Shown here: piece by piece, positions 18,372 to 26,869 of the stretch | How positions within the stretch are numbered: the stretch's first letter is position 1 | Layout: each line of letters starts with the position of its first letter | NCBI GenBank assembly: GCA_035341855.1 | Contig: DAOQWA010000008.1 | Coordinates: 35,143-99,142 of the forward strand | Direction: 5' to 3' | DNA from: QQVM01 sp035341855 | Lineage (GTDB): Bacteria > Bacteroidota > Bacteroidia > AKYH767-A > 2013-40CM-41-45 | Length of the DNA: 64,000 nucleotides | The notes under the pieces: generated by a model | What the model saw: only the letters and a program-made list of their open reading frames with translations | What the model was told of the DNA's origin: nothing | Database searches by the model: none | Made by a program: the position numbers and the translations under genes

Positions 18372-18508
18372 AATTTGCATTGCCAAATAAGCTGTGAGCT
18401 TTTTATACATGTAAATGGCTTTATTAATAGGTCTTAATTAGGATTTAAAGGCATTTTATTATTCTTGAATTGCTTAACATTACTTTTTGTGTGTGAATTA
18501 ATCCATAT

Positions 18509-18542
18509 TTTGTTTTAGATATCAAAAAAGGTTCTACTTTTG
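18509..18542 (+). promoter_or_regulatory. Promoter of the Cas6-like gene
   Basis: A TACTTTTG box (18535-18542) fits the Bacteroidota -7 consensus TAnnTTTG, with TTTG at 18509-18512 as the -33 element and a 22-bp spacer. Transcription would begin near 18549, about 50 nt before the start codon. Confidence 0.5.
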
Positions 18543-18599
18543 TAAAAGCCGGATACGGCAGGGGATTTTTTTGTAATATCTTTTTCACGTATATCAGTT

Positions 18600-19367
18600 A
18601 TGAGAATTAAAATTTCGTTTTTAAAGGTGCACGGCAGCAGTGGTACTGTTCCGCTTCATCACCAGAAGATCATTTCAGCGTTTTTAGAAGAAGTTATCCG
18701 CGAGATGTCTGTCTCTTCGAATAACTACAGTTTCTCCTCGTTGAAAGGTACCTCAAAGGTTCAAACCGGTCAGATCCGATTTCTTTCATCAAAAGTCTCT
18801 CTCGTACTTTCAGCACCTGAAGCAGATTTTATTGACGAATTAGTAAAGAAGATATTTGACAGAAGACTTGTAAGCTTTGCCAAACTTACACTTGTACCAA
18901 AATCTTTTGAAGTAATTCCTGATCCTGAGTTTGTTACTCAGATGAAGTATGTGTGTATTTCACCGATGGTACCACAGGAAGCTTTTCAAACCGATGAAGC
19001 AGGTAATCTTCCTGAACCTTTAGATCCTCGTGATCAGGAGTATTCAGATATGTTCTATGATGCTATTCTTGACAGAATGGAAAAGGCAGGATTCACCGAT
19101 GAGCAAATCGCCAAGTTTGCGGAATTCGAGATCATCCCTGACCCGGGATATATTCAGAAAATTGCTGATACTCACAAAAAGTTTGCCCGCATTTATAAGA
19201 ATAATCTTAACCAGACCATTTACGGTTACCTCTTACCTTTCACCTTGCATGCTCATCCGCAGGTTCAAAAGTTCATCTGGGAATGTGGTATTGGAATGTA
19301 CACTACGCAAGGTTATGGGATGATTGATATCGTAGGAGGTGTGGGATCCGCTCCTTCAGAAGATTGA
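18600..19367 (+). CDS. Solitary Cas6-family protein (CRISPR RNA endonuclease fold)
   Basis: 255 residues, normal Cas6 length. The pattern fits the family: MRIKI strand, VPLHHQKIISAF helix, YSFSSLKG strand, a SPMVP turn near 125, and the C-terminal Gly-rich signature GIGMYTTQGYGM (230-241) that in Cas6 contacts RNA. The loop between helix 1 and the YSFSSL strand, where canonical enzymes have the catalytic His, reads MSVSSNN and has none; His20/His21 in the helix are the nearest. There is no CRISPR array or other cas gene in the window. It may be an RNA-binding or differently cleaving Cas6 relative. The family call rests on motif reading, so moderate certainty. Confidence 0.7.
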   Translation: MRIKISFLKVHGSSGTVPLHHQKIISAFLEEVIREMSVSSNNYSFSSLKGTSKVQTGQIRFLSSKVSLVLSAPEADFIDELVKKIFDRRLVSFAKLTLVPKSFEVIPDPEFVTQMKYVCISPMVPQEAFQTDEAGNLPEPLDPRDQEYSDMFYDAILDRMEKAGFTDEQIAKFAEFEIIPDPGYIQKIADTHKKFARIYKNNLNQTIYGYLLPFTLHAHPQVQKFIWECGIGMYTTQGYGMIDIVGGVGSAPSED

Positions 19368-19380
19368 ACCGGGGAAACGA

Positions 19381-19884
19381 CTACTCGAACTTTACTGTTT
19401 TAGCAAATTTGATGCTTTGCACTTCTCCTTCGACAACGACGATAAGAATGTAAATGCCCAGATCAAAGTTTTGTACTGCAATTTCTCTGCTTTGTTTGAA
19501 TGCAGGACTAGGTGCATAGAAGTACTCAGTGTTTTTCAATTTTCCAAAGCTGTCATAAATGTATAGAGTAGCAGTGCCGGCATTTTTCATGTAGATGCTA
19601 AACTTTGAAGGAAAATAAGTAACCGCTGTAGGATAGAAATCGATATCGAAATTGCCGCAAACAAAGTTGGTTGTCCAGCTTCCACTGATCAGACCTCCCC
19701 AAAAATAGGCAGCACATTCGTTCCTGTATGTAATGTTATCACAACCGCAAACAGGTTCATAGTCCCTTCCGCAGGGCCAAAATGTGTCCTCTATCCGCGT
19801 TGAATCCTTGCAATATGCAAACTGTTGTTGTGCCATGCCTTCAATTCCAAGGAAGAGCAATGCGGCAAAAAGAATAATTCTCAT
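19381..19884 (-). CDS. Secreted Kazal-domain protein with a T9SS-like C-terminus
   Basis: 167 residues from the ATG at 19884 (a TTG upstream is less likely). Signal peptide MRIILFAALLFLGIEGMAQ, then a compact Cys-rich segment with the Kazal pattern CGRDYEPVCGCDNITYRNECAA, typical of serine protease inhibitors. The last 80 residues (ATLYIYDSFGKL...FDLGIYILIV) look like a type A type IX secretion sorting domain. Kazal domains in bacteria are uncommon but known. It could inhibit host, predator or competitor proteases at the surface. It converges on the Cas6-like gene with a 13-bp gap. Confidence 0.75.
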   Translation of the reverse strand: MRIILFAALLFLGIEGMAQQQFAYCKDSTRIEDTFWPCGRDYEPVCGCDNITYRNECAAYFWGGLISGSWTTNFVCGNFDIDFYPTAVTYFPSKFSIYMKNAGTATLYIYDSFGKLKNTEYFYAPSPAFKQSREIAVQNFDLGIYILIVVVEGEVQSIKFAKTVKFE

Positions 19885-20075
19885 TGTCGTAAAGATATTA
19901 AATAGCAAGGCTCAAGTCAATTATAGAGGTAATTTGAACATCATTGTCCGTATTTTGTTGAATAATTCTGTTTCTGTCAAACAGGCTTTATAAGGCAAAA
20001 CTGCTGTATATGCTCCTTATAATTTCTTTATTTCTGGCTTATTCCATTAATTATTAGTATATTATATTCCATATT

Positions 20076-20657
20076 TTGAATTTCCTGGCACATATTTATC
20101 TCAGCGGTGACAATGAAGAACGCATGATCGGTAATTTCATTGCTGATTTTGTGAAGGGTAAAAAGATGTTTGACTATCCCCATGGGATACAAAAGGGAAT
20201 AGCCCTGCACCGTAAGATTGATTATTTCACTGATCACCATGAGGTGACAGCCAGAAGTAAAGAGCCGCTTCGAAAGAAGTACCGGCATTATTCCGGTGTG
20301 ATCGTCGATTTATATTACGATCACTTTCTCGCCAAGAATTTCAGAGACTATTCACAGATTGACCTGGGAGAATACACTCATAATACCTATGAAATATTAA
20401 GTCGTAATATGGCCGGATTGCCGGTGGAGGTACAACAATTTTTACCCTACATGATAGAGAGAAACTGGTTACTTAATTATGCACATTTACAAGGACTGTC
20501 AAGAACGTTAACCGGACTATCCAAAAGAGTAAATTTTGAAAACCGCATGGATGAAGCGATTCAGGACCTCGAGGCCGGATATCCCGCATTTGAAGCGGAT
20601 TTCAGGGAGTTTTTCCCGGAGTTGATTACCTTTGTGCAAAATCAGCCGGAGGTATGA
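20076..20657 (+). CDS. Acyl carrier protein phosphodiesterase-like protein (AcpH/DUF479)
   Basis: 193 residues beginning at a TTG: the family start MNFLAHIYLS matches exactly there and no ATG is near. Conserved features include GNFIADFVKG, LHRKIDYFTD, YSGVIVDLYYDHFLA and a C-terminal helical region. The E. coli member was reported to remove phosphopantetheine from acyl carrier protein; the role in Bacteroidota is unproven. It overlaps the next gene by 4 bp, so the pair is translationally coupled. Confidence 0.85.
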   Translation: MNFLAHIYLSGDNEERMIGNFIADFVKGKKMFDYPHGIQKGIALHRKIDYFTDHHEVTARSKEPLRKKYRHYSGVIVDLYYDHFLAKNFRDYSQIDLGEYTHNTYEILSRNMAGLPVEVQQFLPYMIERNWLLNYAHLQGLSRTLTGLSKRVNFENRMDEAIQDLEAGYPAFEADFREFFPELITFVQNQPEV

Positions 20658-20917
20658 CGCTTTTTGTGCGAATTAAGCCTAATCAGAGGCAGGATAAGCT
20701 TGAGAAAGTGGAAGGTGACTGGCAGATCCGGCTAAAAGCACCCGCTGTTGATGGAAAAGCGAATGAACATCTTATCACATTTTTAGCTTCTGTTCTGGAA
20801 ATTTCCAAGTCTTCTATCAGCATTAAGAAAGGACAAAGATCTCGCCTGAAGTATCTGGAAGTAGATGAAAGCAAGGAGTATGTAGAAGAAAAACTTAGTT
20901 TGGCAGCCGGGAACTGA
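20654..20917 (+). CDS. DUF167 (YggU) family protein
   Basis: 87 residues, the usual size. The family core is clear: LFVRIKPNQRQDKLE, IRLKAPAVDGKANEHLI, and ISIKKGQRSRLKYLEV. A small conserved cytoplasmic protein of unknown biochemical role. The ATG overlaps the stop of the AcpH-like gene. Nothing notable separates it from parE except a short palindrome. Confidence 0.9.
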   Translation: MTLFVRIKPNQRQDKLEKVEGDWQIRLKAPAVDGKANEHLITFLASVLEISKSSISIKKGQRSRLKYLEVDESKEYVEEKLSLAAGN

Positions 20918-21013
20918 CCGGTGATTCTTTCAGCTTGCGGCATTGCACAGAATGATGTGAATAAAAAAAGACTTGAGTCCTGTATGATTGCCTTCACGGC
21001 TATAATTTTAGGC

Positions 21014-21028
21014 GACTAAAATTTAGTC
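21014..21028. repeat. Short perfect palindrome upstream of parE
   Basis: GACTAAA (21014-21020), one base, TTTAGTC (21022-21028), about 120 bp before the parE start. It could be an operator; nothing else supports that. Confidence 0.3.
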
Positions 21029-21147
21029 TCGAAAAGCCCTTCAGGATTAAAATATCAGGCATTGAAAAATACTTTGACAGGGAAAAAACAATTAAGTTTC
21101 GGTCTTCATGATCGATCAAATGAGAATCATAGATAAAGAAAAATATA

Positions 21148-23028
21148 ATGGCTGAAAAGAAAAAACCGGATCATGGTTATACCGAAGATAGTATACGCTC
21201 TCTCGACTGGAAAGAGCATATTCGTACCCGTCCCGGTATGTACATCGGAAAATTAGGAGATGGTTCATCGAAGGATGATGGAATATATGTATTGCTGAAA
21301 GAAGTTATAGATAATTCCATCGACGAGCATGTCATGGGATATGGTAAAGCTATCGACATTAATATCCAGGATGGAAGAGTTGAAGTGCGTGATTATGGAA
21401 GGGGTATACCTCTGGGTAAGGTTGTTGAATGTGTCTCTAAGATTAATACCGGTGGTAAATATGACAGTAAAGCATTTCAGAAAAGTGTCGGGTTGAATGG
21501 AGTTGGAACTAAGGCCGTGAATGCCTTATCTTCCTATTTTAAGGTACAATCGATACGTGAAGGAAGAACAAAGATCGCAGAATTCTCTCAGGGAAATTTG
21601 AAGAAGGATGAAAAAGAAAAAAGTTGCACAGAAAAGAATGGAACCTCATTCGTTTTTGTTCCCGATGATTCAGTCTTTTTAAACTATCGTTACAACAAGG
21701 ATCATGTAGCGAACATGATGTGGAATTATGTTTATCTGAATAAAGGACTCAAGATTCATTTCAACGACATGGAATTTTATTCTGAGAATGGTCTGAAAGA
21801 TCTCTTAGAAAGGAACATGTCGGATGAGATCCTTTATCCGATCGCACATATTCATGGAGATGATATTGAAGTAGCTTTCACACATACCACCGCATACGGT
21901 GAGGAATATTATAGCTTTGTAAACGGACAGCATACCACGCAGGGTGGAACGCACCAGGCAGCTTTCCGAGAGGCTATCGTGAAAACTGTGCGTGAATTTT
22001 TCAAAAAAGACTATGATGCAAGCGATATCAGGACCTCTATAGTTGCTGCCATAAGCGTACGTGTTCAGGAACCGGTCTTTGAATCACAAACCAAAACCAA
22101 ACTCGGGTCGCTCACAAGAGAACCTAATGGTTTAGCTATCAGAACCTGGATCAATGATTTTATAAAGACAGAGCTTGATAACTACCTGCACAAAAATCCG
22201 GAGGTAGCAAAAGCGATCGAAAGCAAGATACACCAAAGTGAACGTGAGCGCAAAGAAATTGCAGGCATCAAAAAACTTGCTAACGAACGTGCTAAGAAAG
22301 CCAATCTTCATAATAAAAAATTACGTGACTGCAGAGTTCATTTAAATTCCAGACACATCGACAGACTTGAATCTACTCTGTTTATCACAGAAGGTGATTC
22401 TGCAAGCGGGTCAATCACCAAGGCGAGAGATGTCAATACTCAGGCCGTTTTTAGTCTCAAAGGGAAGCCATTAAATTGTTATGGGATGACTAAGAAAGTT
22501 GTTTATGAGAACGAAGAATTCAATCTCCTTCAGAATGCTTTAAATATTGAAGATGGTCTGGATGAACTTCGCTACAACAAAATAGTTGTAGCCACCGATG
22601 CTGATGTGGATGGTATGCATATCAGATTGTTATTGATGACATTCTTCCTTCAGTTTTTCCCTGAGCTTGTCAAGAATGGCTATGTGTACATTCTTCAAAC
22701 ACCATTATTCAGAGTCAGGAATAAGAAGGAGACGATTTATTGTTACAGTGAAACTGAAAGAGTGAATGCGATTTCAAAGCTTGGGGCAAATCCTGAGATC
22801 ACCCGCTTCAAAGGACTGGGCGAAATTTCACCTGATGAATTTTCAAATTTCATCGGAAGAAAGATCCGTCTGGAACCCGTTATGCTGAGTCAGGATGAGA
22901 CAATACATCATTTGCTGGATTACTATATGGGTAAGAATTCTCCGGAACGTCAGGATTTTATCATACAAAATCTCAGGATAGAAAAAGACATTGTTAAAGA
23001 AGAGCTCATTGCTGAAGAAGCGGAGTAA
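21148..23028 (+). CDS. parE: DNA topoisomerase IV subunit B
   Basis: 626 residues. GHKL ATPase motifs: EVIDNSIDEHVMG, VRDYGRGIP and GLNGVGTKAVNALS; a transducer lysine motif FESQTKTKLGS; and the TOPRIM metal motifs TEGDSASGS and ATDADVDGMHIR. The ATP-driven subunit of the type II enzyme that unlinks daughter chromosomes. The short length and the direct pairing with a ParC-like gene 50 bp downstream favour topoisomerase IV over gyrase. Confidence 0.93.
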   Translation: MAEKKKPDHGYTEDSIRSLDWKEHIRTRPGMYIGKLGDGSSKDDGIYVLLKEVIDNSIDEHVMGYGKAIDINIQDGRVEVRDYGRGIPLGKVVECVSKINTGGKYDSKAFQKSVGLNGVGTKAVNALSSYFKVQSIREGRTKIAEFSQGNLKKDEKEKSCTEKNGTSFVFVPDDSVFLNYRYNKDHVANMMWNYVYLNKGLKIHFNDMEFYSENGLKDLLERNMSDEILYPIAHIHGDDIEVAFTHTTAYGEEYYSFVNGQHTTQGGTHQAAFREAIVKTVREFFKKDYDASDIRTSIVAAISVRVQEPVFESQTKTKLGSLTREPNGLAIRTWINDFIKTELDNYLHKNPEVAKAIESKIHQSERERKEIAGIKKLANERAKKANLHNKKLRDCRVHLNSRHIDRLESTLFITEGDSASGSITKARDVNTQAVFSLKGKPLNCYGMTKKVVYENEEFNLLQNALNIEDGLDELRYNKIVVATDADVDGMHIRLLLMTFFLQFFPELVKNGYVYILQTPLFRVRNKKETIYCYSETERVNAISKLGANPEITRFKGLGEISPDEFSNFIGRKIRLEPVMLSQDETIHHLLDYYMGKNSPERQDFIIQNLRIEKDIVKEELIAEEAE

Positions 23029-23078
23029 ATGAATCATTAAAAGGACTTAAGAAATTTCGATTAATTATAAATACCCGA

Positions 23079-25487
23079 ATGGCAAAGAAGAAGAAAGAAA
23101 GTAAAGCAAGTAAACAGGAGCCTGTAGAAATTCAGGAGCAACAGCATGCTGAAAACTCAACGGTGCCCCACGTTCAGGGAATGTACGAGAACTGGTTTCT
23201 TGATTATGCCTCCTATGTAATTCTTGAACGTGCTGTCCCGCATGTGAACGATGGTTTGAAGCCGGTGCAAAGAAGAATACTGCATTCCATGTGGGACATG
23301 GAAGATGGCAGATACAATAAGGTGGCTAATATCATTGGTCACAGTATGAAATACCACCCCCATGGTGATGCATCAATTGGTGATGCACTGGTGCAACTGG
23401 GTCAGAAAGATCTGTTGATCGACATGCAGGGAAACTGGGGAAATATTTATACCGGTGACAGCGCTGCTGCTTCACGTTATATCGAGGCAAGACTATCGAA
23501 ATTTGCTTTGGATGTTGTATTCAATCCAAAGACTACAGACTGGCAGTTAAGCTATGATGGAAGAAATAAAGAGCCTATCACACTGCCGGTTAAATTCCCA
23601 TTGCTCCTTGCTCAGGGTGTAGAAGGTATCGCTGTTGGTTTAGCATGTAAGATATTACCACATAATTTTATCGAACTCATCGAAGCATCTATTGATACCC
23701 TTCGAGGAAAAAAAGTAAATCTCTTGCCTGATTTTCCGACAGGAGGCATCGCAGATTTCAGTAAATACAATGAAGGCCTTCGTGGTGGCAGAGTGCGTAT
23801 TCGTGCTAAAATTGAAAAGAAAGATAAGAAGACACTCGTGATCACAGAGATCCCTTTTGGAACGAATACATCTTCCCTGATCGATACAATTCTTGCTGCA
23901 AACGATAAAGGTAAGATCAAGATCAAGAAAGTAGAAGACAATACTGCAGCAAATGTTGAGATACTGGTTCAGTTGCACAGCGACTCTTATGAGGATATGG
24001 ATAAAACCATTGATGCCTTATATGCCTTTACTGCCTGTGAAGTAAGCATTGCTCCAAATGCATGTGTTATCATTGACGACAAGCCATGCTTCATGAGTGT
24101 CAATGATATACTGAAGTATAATTCTCAGTACACGATGGATCTCCTGAAAAAAGAATTGGAGATACGCAAAAGTGAGCTGGAAGAAGAGTGGCATTTTAGC
24201 TCCTTGATAAAGATCTTCATTGAGAAAAGAATTTATCGAAATATAGAAGACTGTACCACGTGGGAATCAGTTATTGAAACGATCGACCTTGGTTTAAAGC
24301 CATACAAGAAAAAATTCAAGCGCGAAATTACACGTGAGGATATTGTCGGACTGACGGAGATCAAGATCAAGAGAATTTCTAAATATGATGTGAAAGCTCA
24401 GGATGAGAAAATTAAAGGACTCGAAGAGCAGCTTAAAGAAGTGGAACACAATTTGGCTAACCTGCGCACATATACAATCACCTGGTATAAAGATCTGCTT
24501 AAAAAATATGGTAAAGGCCGAGAACGCAAGACCGAGATCGGTTCTTTCGAGCAGGTGAATGCGGCTGAAGTGATCATGAATAATCTTAAGCTATACGTAA
24601 ACAGAGAAGAAGGCTTTGCAGGATCCGGGATGCGTAAGGATGAATTTCTTTGCGAATGTTCTAACCTCGATGATATCATTGTGTTCAGAGGTGACGGAAC
24701 AATGATAGTCACCAAGGTCGATGAGAAAAAATACGTTGGTAAGGATATCAGACATATTGCTCTCTATAAGAAGAGTGATGTCGGTCCGGTTTACAATATG
24801 ATCTACCAGGATGGTAAAGGTGGAAATACCATGATCAAAAGGTTTACTGTGGGTGGAACAACAAGAGATAAAGAATATGTCCTTACCAAAGGCAAGGAGG
24901 GATCCAAAGTACTCTGGTTCTCTGTCAGTAATGATAAGGACGCAGAGACAGTTCGAGCCATTTTAAGGCCAAAACCGAAACTGAGAATTACTCAGATCGA
25001 TGTTGACTTCAATGAAACCGAAGTGAAAGGTCGTGGCGCAATTGGAAATATTCTTACCAAGAATGCCGTGACCCGCGTCGTCAAATTGAAAGATGGTCCG
25101 CAGCAGCCTGCAGCAATTCAGACGAGTCTTATCGATGAAAAACCTAATCCTAAACCAATAAAAGCAGAGTCCGATATAAGCGGAGGCAAAAAGGCAACTA
25201 AGTCTGAGAAAGTGACCAAAGTCGATAAGAAAAAGACGGCGGCTAAAGCAGTAAAGAAAACTGCAAGTCCAAAGAAGGCCGCAGCTGCTAAGAAAGCAGA
25301 ACCAAAGAAGAAGGGAAGCAAAGCCCCAAAAAAAGTAAAACCACTCAAGGAAGAAAAAGCGGTAACCATCGAGTGGGACATCGTACAAAAAAGTGATCAA
25401 ATCAAAAAAGATCGGAACCGCATAGTAGCAAAGCTTGAAAAGAAAACTAAGATTAAAGAAAAGAATCAGATGAAAATGGATATTTGA
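23079..25487 (+). CDS. parC: DNA topoisomerase IV subunit A with a lysine-rich tail
   Basis: 802 residues. The winged-helix breakage-reunion domain carries the catalytic Tyr134 (ASRYIEARL) and the quinolone-region sequence KYHPHGDASIGDALV. A long coiled-coil tower follows (about 350-500), then a beta-propeller-like C-terminal domain to about 690. Residues about 700-762 are a low-complexity Lys/Ala/Pro tail (for example KKTAAKAVKKTASPKKAAAAKK), like histone H1, and the end (TIEWDIVQKSDQIKKDRNR) is again structured or basic. It forms the enzyme with ParE encoded just upstream. A strong terminator follows. Confidence 0.92.
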   Translation: MAKKKKESKASKQEPVEIQEQQHAENSTVPHVQGMYENWFLDYASYVILERAVPHVNDGLKPVQRRILHSMWDMEDGRYNKVANIIGHSMKYHPHGDASIGDALVQLGQKDLLIDMQGNWGNIYTGDSAAASRYIEARLSKFALDVVFNPKTTDWQLSYDGRNKEPITLPVKFPLLLAQGVEGIAVGLACKILPHNFIELIEASIDTLRGKKVNLLPDFPTGGIADFSKYNEGLRGGRVRIRAKIEKKDKKTLVITEIPFGTNTSSLIDTILAANDKGKIKIKKVEDNTAANVEILVQLHSDSYEDMDKTIDALYAFTACEVSIAPNACVIIDDKPCFMSVNDILKYNSQYTMDLLKKELEIRKSELEEEWHFSSLIKIFIEKRIYRNIEDCTTWESVIETIDLGLKPYKKKFKREITREDIVGLTEIKIKRISKYDVKAQDEKIKGLEEQLKEVEHNLANLRTYTITWYKDLLKKYGKGRERKTEIGSFEQVNAAEVIMNNLKLYVNREEGFAGSGMRKDEFLCECSNLDDIIVFRGDGTMIVTKVDEKKYVGKDIRHIALYKKSDVGPVYNMIYQDGKGGNTMIKRFTVGGTTRDKEYVLTKGKEGSKVLWFSVSNDKDAETVRAILRPKPKLRITQIDVDFNETEVKGRGAIGNILTKNAVTRVVKLKDGPQQPAAIQTSLIDEKPNPKPIKAESDISGGKKATKSEKVTKVDKKKTAAKAVKKTASPKKAAAAKKAEPKKKGSKAPKKVKPLKEEKAVTIEWDIVQKSDQIKKDRNRIVAKLEKKTKIKEKNQMKMDI

Positions 25488-25520
25488 TCCTCTTTTCTGA
25501 ACATTTCATTAAGAATTTGA

Positions 25521-25558
25521 ATGGAATAGCTTTGTATATAAGCTATTCCATTTTTTTT
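25521..25558 (+). terminator. Rho-independent terminator after parC
   Basis: 12-bp stem ATGGAATAGCTT (25521-25532) with AAGCTATTCCAT (25540-25551), 7-nt loop, then a run of T to 25558. Confidence 0.85.
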
Positions 25559-25601
25559 CGTTCATTTTTAACAGGAAATTTCTTCGTACCTTCGTTATAC
25601 T

Positions 25602-26861
25602 ATGAAAAAAATATTTTTTCTACTTACTATTTTCTTGATGGCAAGATCATCCAATGGGGCGCAGATCCTTATTCCTATGGATGACACTCAAAAGAACCAT
25701 TTAAAAGCATATGGCATTGCCTATATGGTATTGCAACACGATGTAGCAGTATCATGGTTATTAAATTATCGCGGAGGCAGCTTCATGTTTGATGACATTG
25801 CCAAATTCGAGAAGGAATGTTCTATCAGGGGAGTATCCTTCCAGATTTTAGCAGAAGGCCAGGCAGCTGCAATTATCACCGAGATATCAGATCCCGAAGT
25901 GAACATGGATGTGATGAAATTAGAAAAGGCTCCTAAAGTTGCAGTATACTCTCCGAAAAGCAAATTGCCCTGGGACGATGCCGTTACCCTTGCATTGACA
26001 TATTCAGAGATACCTTATGATATCGTTTATGATGAAGAAGTGACAAATGGAAAACTTCTTCTGTATGACTGGCTGCATCTGCACCATGAAGATTTCACCG
26101 GGCAGTATGGCAGATTCTATGCAGCATACCGCAATGCGCCGTGGTATCAGGAAGATCAGCGAAATCAGGAGGCTATGGCTTCCAGACTGGGATTTAATAA
26201 AGTGTCGCAAATGAAACTTGCCGTTGCACTGAAGATAAAAGAGTTTGTTGTTGGAGGAGGGTATCTGTTTGCCATGTGCTCGGCAACGGATAGCTATGAT
26301 ATTGCCCTCTCTGCTGAAGGTGTTGATATCTGTGAGCAAATGTTCGACGGGGATCCTGCTGATCCTAAAATGAACTCTAAGCTGGATTATGAAAAAACTT
26401 TTGCCTTCAAGGATTATAAAGTAAGTACTAATCCTTATGAGTATGAGTTTAGCGAAATCGATAATCAGCCACCTTTAAGAAAAATTCAACGTACCGAGGA
26501 TTTCTTCACACTCTTCGAATTTTCCGCTAAGTGGGATGCTGTCCCTACCATGCTTTGTCAGAACCATGAGCAGGTGATAAAGGGCTTCATGGGGCAAACG
26601 ACTGCATTCAGAAAAAGATTTGTAAAGCAGGATGTGTTGGTGATGGGAGAAACTAAGGCTGAATCTGAAGCGCGTTATATTCATGGAGAATATGGCAAAG
26701 GCACATGGACTTTTTACGGAGGTCATGACCCGGAAGATTATCAGCATCAGGTCGGAGATCCTCCGACTGACCTCAATTTGCATCCCAACTCACCCGGATA
26801 CCGTTTGATCCTGAATAATATATTATTCCCTGCTGCAAAAAAGAAAAAGCAGAAAACCTGA
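25602..26861 (+). CDS. Conserved periplasmic protein of unknown function
   Basis: 419 residues with a signal peptide (MKKIFFLLTIFLMARSSNGA). The mature protein begins LIPMDDTQKNHLKAYG and contains GEYGKGTWTFYGGHDPEDYQH near the end, with a tail of Lys. I recall this Bacteroidota family being labelled asparagine synthetase B in databases, but none of the AsnB motifs (N-terminal Cys2, SGGxDSS) is present, so the label would be wrong. Internal features such as VYSPKSKLPWDDAVTLAL and GGGYLFAMCSAT suggest a Rossmann-like or GATase-like fold used for binding. A TACCTTCG box lies just before the start. It converges on the porin gene. Confidence 0.7.
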   Translation: MKKIFFLLTIFLMARSSNGAQILIPMDDTQKNHLKAYGIAYMVLQHDVAVSWLLNYRGGSFMFDDIAKFEKECSIRGVSFQILAEGQAAAIITEISDPEVNMDVMKLEKAPKVAVYSPKSKLPWDDAVTLALTYSEIPYDIVYDEEVTNGKLLLYDWLHLHHEDFTGQYGRFYAAYRNAPWYQEDQRNQEAMASRLGFNKVSQMKLAVALKIKEFVVGGGYLFAMCSATDSYDIALSAEGVDICEQMFDGDPADPKMNSKLDYEKTFAFKDYKVSTNPYEYEFSEIDNQPPLRKIQRTEDFFTLFEFSAKWDAVPTMLCQNHEQVIKGFMGQTTAFRKRFVKQDVLVMGETKAESEARYIHGEYGKGTWTFYGGHDPEDYQHQVGDPPTDLNLHPNSPGYRLILNNILFPAAKKKKQKT

Positions 26862-26869
26862 TCTCCTGA

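Noticed and set aside
18372..18440. Terminator after the alpha/beta hydrolase gene
   Set aside because: Only a 5-bp stem (AAGCT/AGCTT) with a weak T-run; not strong enough to list.
24963..25400. Minus-strand open frames over the parC tail
   Set aside because: They arise from the low-complexity Lys/Ala codons and have no start or family support.
21148..25487. DNA gyrase instead of topoisomerase IV
   Set aside because: Short B subunit, direct B-A pairing and the basic C-terminal tail fit ParE-ParC better, though a whole-genome check for a separate gyrase pair would settle it.
25602..26861. Asparagine synthetase
   Set aside because: No Cys2 glutaminase start and no SGGxDS ATP loop; has a signal peptide instead.
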